Assembly: GCA_001795245.1 (NCBI GenBank)
Contig: MGOD01000051.1
Location: 43,577-59,224, forward strand
DNA: 15,648 nucleotides
DNA from: Chloroflexi bacterium RBG_16_70_13
GTDB taxonomy: Bacteria; Chloroflexota; Limnocylindria; Limnocylindrales; CSP1-4
Direction: 5' to 3'
The notes beneath the pieces were generated by a model, which saw only the letters and a list, made by a program, of their open reading frames with translations, ran no database searches and was not told the origin of the DNA. The stretch's first letter is position 1. Every line of letters begins with the position of its first letter. The position numbers and the translations under genes were made by a program. Of the stretch, positions 13,738-15,648 are shown one piece after another.

Positions 13738-14667
13738 CTACGGCTGGAGCGTCGAGCCCAGCGCGATGCCGTCGACCAGGTAGATCCCGGTCGATCCGCT
13801 GACCACGATGTCGTACGTGCGCGGGCCGTCATAGGCCACGAGATCCGCCGAAACGACGATCGATCCGTCCACGGCATCACCCGCGCGCAGATCGCCGAGG
13901 CGACGGCCGTCCGCGAGCGGGTGGCCCGGCGAGGCGGTCACGGTCCGCCCATCGGCGAGGACGAGGCGGACGACGCGGTGGCCGGTCGGCGCGGCGGTCG
14001 AACCGACCGCGATGACCGTGCCGCGAACGCGCTGCCCATGCTCGTCGAGCGTCCAGACCGGTTCGCCGATCCGGAGCCCCTCGACCGGCAGCGGCCCGCC
14101 GGGCGTCTCGATCAGGGTTCCGCGGGCGAGGCAGATCGGGCACATCGGCTCGCCGGCCGCGGCCTGCTGCTCGATGGTGACGTCTCCAGACGTCGCGATC
14201 GTCCCGGCCGTCCGGGTGCCCTCGGCGGCCCCGGCCCTCGGCTGGGCCAGGTAGTCGAAGCGGTACGTGTCGTTGCCGATCGGGTTGAGGGCGATCGCAT
14301 CGAGGACCTTCCAGGCCCGGTAGACGTCGAGCTTCGCTGTGTCGTCGAAGTCGCCTTCGGGATCGAGCCCGAGCTTGGCTGTTATTGCCGTGAACGCCTC
14401 GCTGTCGGCGAGGACGTCGGCCCAGCGCTCACGCGCAGCGTCGAGCTCCTCCTGCCGCTGGATCGGCCAGAAGTCGCGATCGCAGTACCAGAGCGGCCCG
14501 AAGCGCTCGATGATCGAGAGCTTCAACTCGGCGAGGGTAAGGGCCGGCCCAGGGGTCGGGCCCGGCGTCGGTGACGGCCCGGGGGTCGGCGACGGCGTGG
14601 CGCCGCCCGAGCAAGCGGCAAGGCTGAGGAGGATGAGTCCGGCGAGGAGGAGCTGGCGTAGCTTCAT
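13738..14667 (-). CDS. Lipoprotein with C-terminal Hint (hedgehog/intein) domain
   Basis: A 309-residue secreted lipoprotein. Residues 1-19 form a type II signal peptide with lipobox LAAC and lipid-accepting C19. A Pro/Thr/Ser/Gly linker (25-41) follows. Residues ~43-140 form an unrecognised, mostly helical region (LTLAELKLSIIERFGPLWYC, then YRAWKVLDAIALNPIG), and ~141-175 link to the Hint part. From C179 (CLARGTLIETPGG) a Hint fold starts, with a TASPGH segment (T244, H249) like the TxxH of block B, GDLRAGDAV, and TYDIVVSG near the end. The usual His-Asn pair at an intein C-terminus is missing (VDGIALGST), so it resembles hedgehog-type or stand-alone Hint domains. It could cleave itself at C179 and release the Hint part from the lipid-anchored portion. 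Whether it is active is unknown. The start has no Shine-Dalgarno. Confidence 0.8.
   Translation of the reverse strand: MKLRQLLLAGLILLSLAACSGGATPSPTPGPSPTPGPTPGPALTLAELKLSIIERFGPLWYCDRDFWPIQRQEELDAARERWADVLADSEAFTAITAKLGLDPEGDFDDTAKLDVYRAWKVLDAIALNPIGNDTYRFDYLAQPRAGAAEGTRTAGTIATSGDVTIEQQAAAGEPMCPICLARGTLIETPGGPLPVEGLRIGEPVWTLDEHGQRVRGTVIAVGSTAAPTGHRVVRLVLADGRTVTASPGHPLADGRRLGDLRAGDAVDGSIVVSADLVAYDGPRTYDIVVSGSTGIYLVDGIALGSTLQP
14545..14595 (-). repeat. Pro/Thr/Ser/Gly-rich coding repeat
   Basis: The linker of the Hint lipoprotein contains two copies of an 18-bp unit encoding PSPTPG plus a shorter PTPG copy. It is a flexible spacer between the membrane anchor and the folded part, as in many Gram-positive-type lipoproteins. 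Confidence 0.6.
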
Positions 14668-14731
14668 GCCCGGCTGACGCGCCCGCCGAGGTCCTGGTTC
14701 CGCGGTCGCGCTGCGGGTCGGCAGCGTCCTG

Positions 14732-15648
14732 TCAGTCGAGGGTGAAGTGGTCCGGGCCCTGGTAGCGGCCGGTCCGCTCCTTCTCGATCTGCATCAGGAT
14801 GTCGTTGAGGAGGCTGGAAGCGCCGAAGCGGAAGCGGTCCGGGGTCATCCAGCGGGGCCCAAGGGTCTCGTACAGAACGACGAGGTACTGGATCGCTTCC
14901 TTGGCGACACGGATGCCACCGGCGGGCTTCATGCCCACCGCGCGCCCGGTGGCCTTCTCGAAGTCACGGATCGCCTCGAGCATGACGAGGGTCACCGGGA
15001 GCGTCGCCGCGGGGACCACCTTGCCGGTCGAGGTCTTGATGAAGTCGGCGCCCGCCGCCATCGCCAGGATGCTCGCCCGTCGGACGTTGTCGTAGGTCTC
15101 GAGCTCGCCGGTCTCGAGGATGACCTTGAGATGCGCCTCGCCGCAGGCGTCCTTGACCTCGACGATCTCGTCGAAGACGGTCCCGTAGTCGCCGCTGAGG
15201 AACGCTCCGCGATCGATGACCATGTCGATCTCGTCGGCCCCGGCGGCCGCGGCCGCCCGGACCTCGGCCAGCTTGATGTCGCGGAACGTCTGGCCCGAGG
15301 GGAACCCGGTCGCCACGCTGGCGACTTTGACGGTCGAGCCCCTGAGCGCGTCCTTCGCGTCGGCGATGAGCGCCGGGTAGACGCAGATCGCCGCGACCGA
15401 CGGGATTGTCGGGTCACCCGGCTGGGGGTGGATCGCCTTCTGGCAGAGGGCGTGGATCTTGCCCGGGGTGTCCTTCCCCTCGAGGGTCGTGAGGTCGATC
15501 ATCCGGATCGCGAGGTCGAGGGCCCACAGCTTCGAGGCCTTCTTGATCGAGCGGCGCTTGAGGCTGTCGACCCGGAGCTCCACGCCCACCTGGTCGACGG
15601 CGGTCAGTCGCCCGAGGACCGTGCCGAGGGGCCCGGGCCGGCCGCCAG
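14732..15648 (-). CDS. deoC: Deoxyribose-phosphate aldolase (5' end beyond the window)
   Basis: The frame is open from the right edge to the stop at 14732 and gives about 304 visible residues. DeoC cleaves 2-deoxyribose-5-phosphate to glyceraldehyde-3-phosphate and acetaldehyde in deoxynucleoside catabolism. Diagnostic parts are AAICVYP, KVASVATGFPSG, GADEIDMVIDRGAF, LKVILETGEL, FIKTSTGK with the Schiff-base lysine, and KPAGGIR, in the order typical of class I DeoC. The GTG at 15589 is a poor start: upstream codons (LTAVDQ before VGVEL) match the longer N-terminus of actinobacterial-type DeoC, so the true start is past the right edge. It is about 5 kb upstream of the ALDH16 genes on the same strand. 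Acetaldehyde produced here would be a natural substrate for that enzyme, but co-regulation is not shown. Confidence 0.93.
   Translation of the reverse strand, partial: GGRPGPLGTVLGRLTAVDQVGVELRVDSLKRRSIKKASKLWALDLAIRMIDLTTLEGKDTPGKIHALCQKAIHPQPGDPTIPSVAAICVYPALIADAKDALRGSTVKVASVATGFPSGQTFRDIKLAEVRAAAAAGADEIDMVIDRGAFLSGDYGTVFDEIVEVKDACGEAHLKVILETGELETYDNVRRASILAMAAGADFIKTSTGKVVPAATLPVTLVMLEAIRDFEKATGRAVGMKPAGGIRVAKEAIQYLVVLYETLGPRWMTPDRFRFGASSLLNDILMQIEKERTGRYQGPDHFTLD

Overview
The window is a very GC-rich, tightly packed bacterial chromosome segment carrying twelve genes plus a partial one at each edge. GTG starts are common, most intergenic gaps are short, and nearly every codon ends in G or C. 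There is no sign of phage, insertion sequences, CRISPR, tRNA or rRNA. The gene style suggests an uncultured high-GC lineage such as Chloroflexota or a deep actinobacterial relative. Points in favour are a proline/threonine-rich lipoprotein with a Hint domain, the long actinobacterial-type DeoC and split ALDH16-like genes. This placement is inference from protein style, not proof.

Layout, left to right. Positions 1-3522: a partial MFS transporter (-) diverges from a DMT/EamA transporter (+) across a short AT-richer spacer with overlapping inverted repeats. A two-gene operon follows (+): a geranylgeranyl-reductase-like FAD oxidoreductase and a lone cyclic-nucleotide-binding-domain protein. Positions 3569-7146 (-): an ABC ATPase, a 12-TM ABC-2-type permease and a second EamA transporter, with gaps of 15 and 41 bp. 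Positions 7223-9711 (-): two aldehyde dehydrogenase genes overlapping by one base. The first is complete and catalytic. The second is about 317 aa and lacks the catalytic cysteine. Together they look like a split form of the two-domain ALDH16 enzymes.

Positions 9719-12787 (+): a Nudix hydrolase overlapping a YhhN/TMEM86-family membrane protein, then an S9 serine peptidase. Positions 12912-13445 (+): a LiaF-like membrane-anchored protein preceded by a 19-bp-period direct repeat. Positions 13446-13737: a hairpin-rich convergent spacer. Positions 13738-14667 (-): a lipoprotein with a Hint (hedgehog/intein) domain. Positions 14732 to the right edge (-): deoxyribose-phosphate aldolase.

A possible metabolic theme is deoxyribose-5-phosphate cleavage by DeoC to glyceraldehyde-3-phosphate and acetaldehyde, followed by aldehyde oxidation by the ALDH16 pair. 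The two loci share a strand but are separated by about 5 kb, so coupling is inferred. The items most worth a second look are the split ALDH16, the mirror-image palindrome holding the start codons of two divergent genes, the Hint lipoprotein, and the cysteine-bearing FAD enzyme paired with a cyclic-nucleotide sensor.
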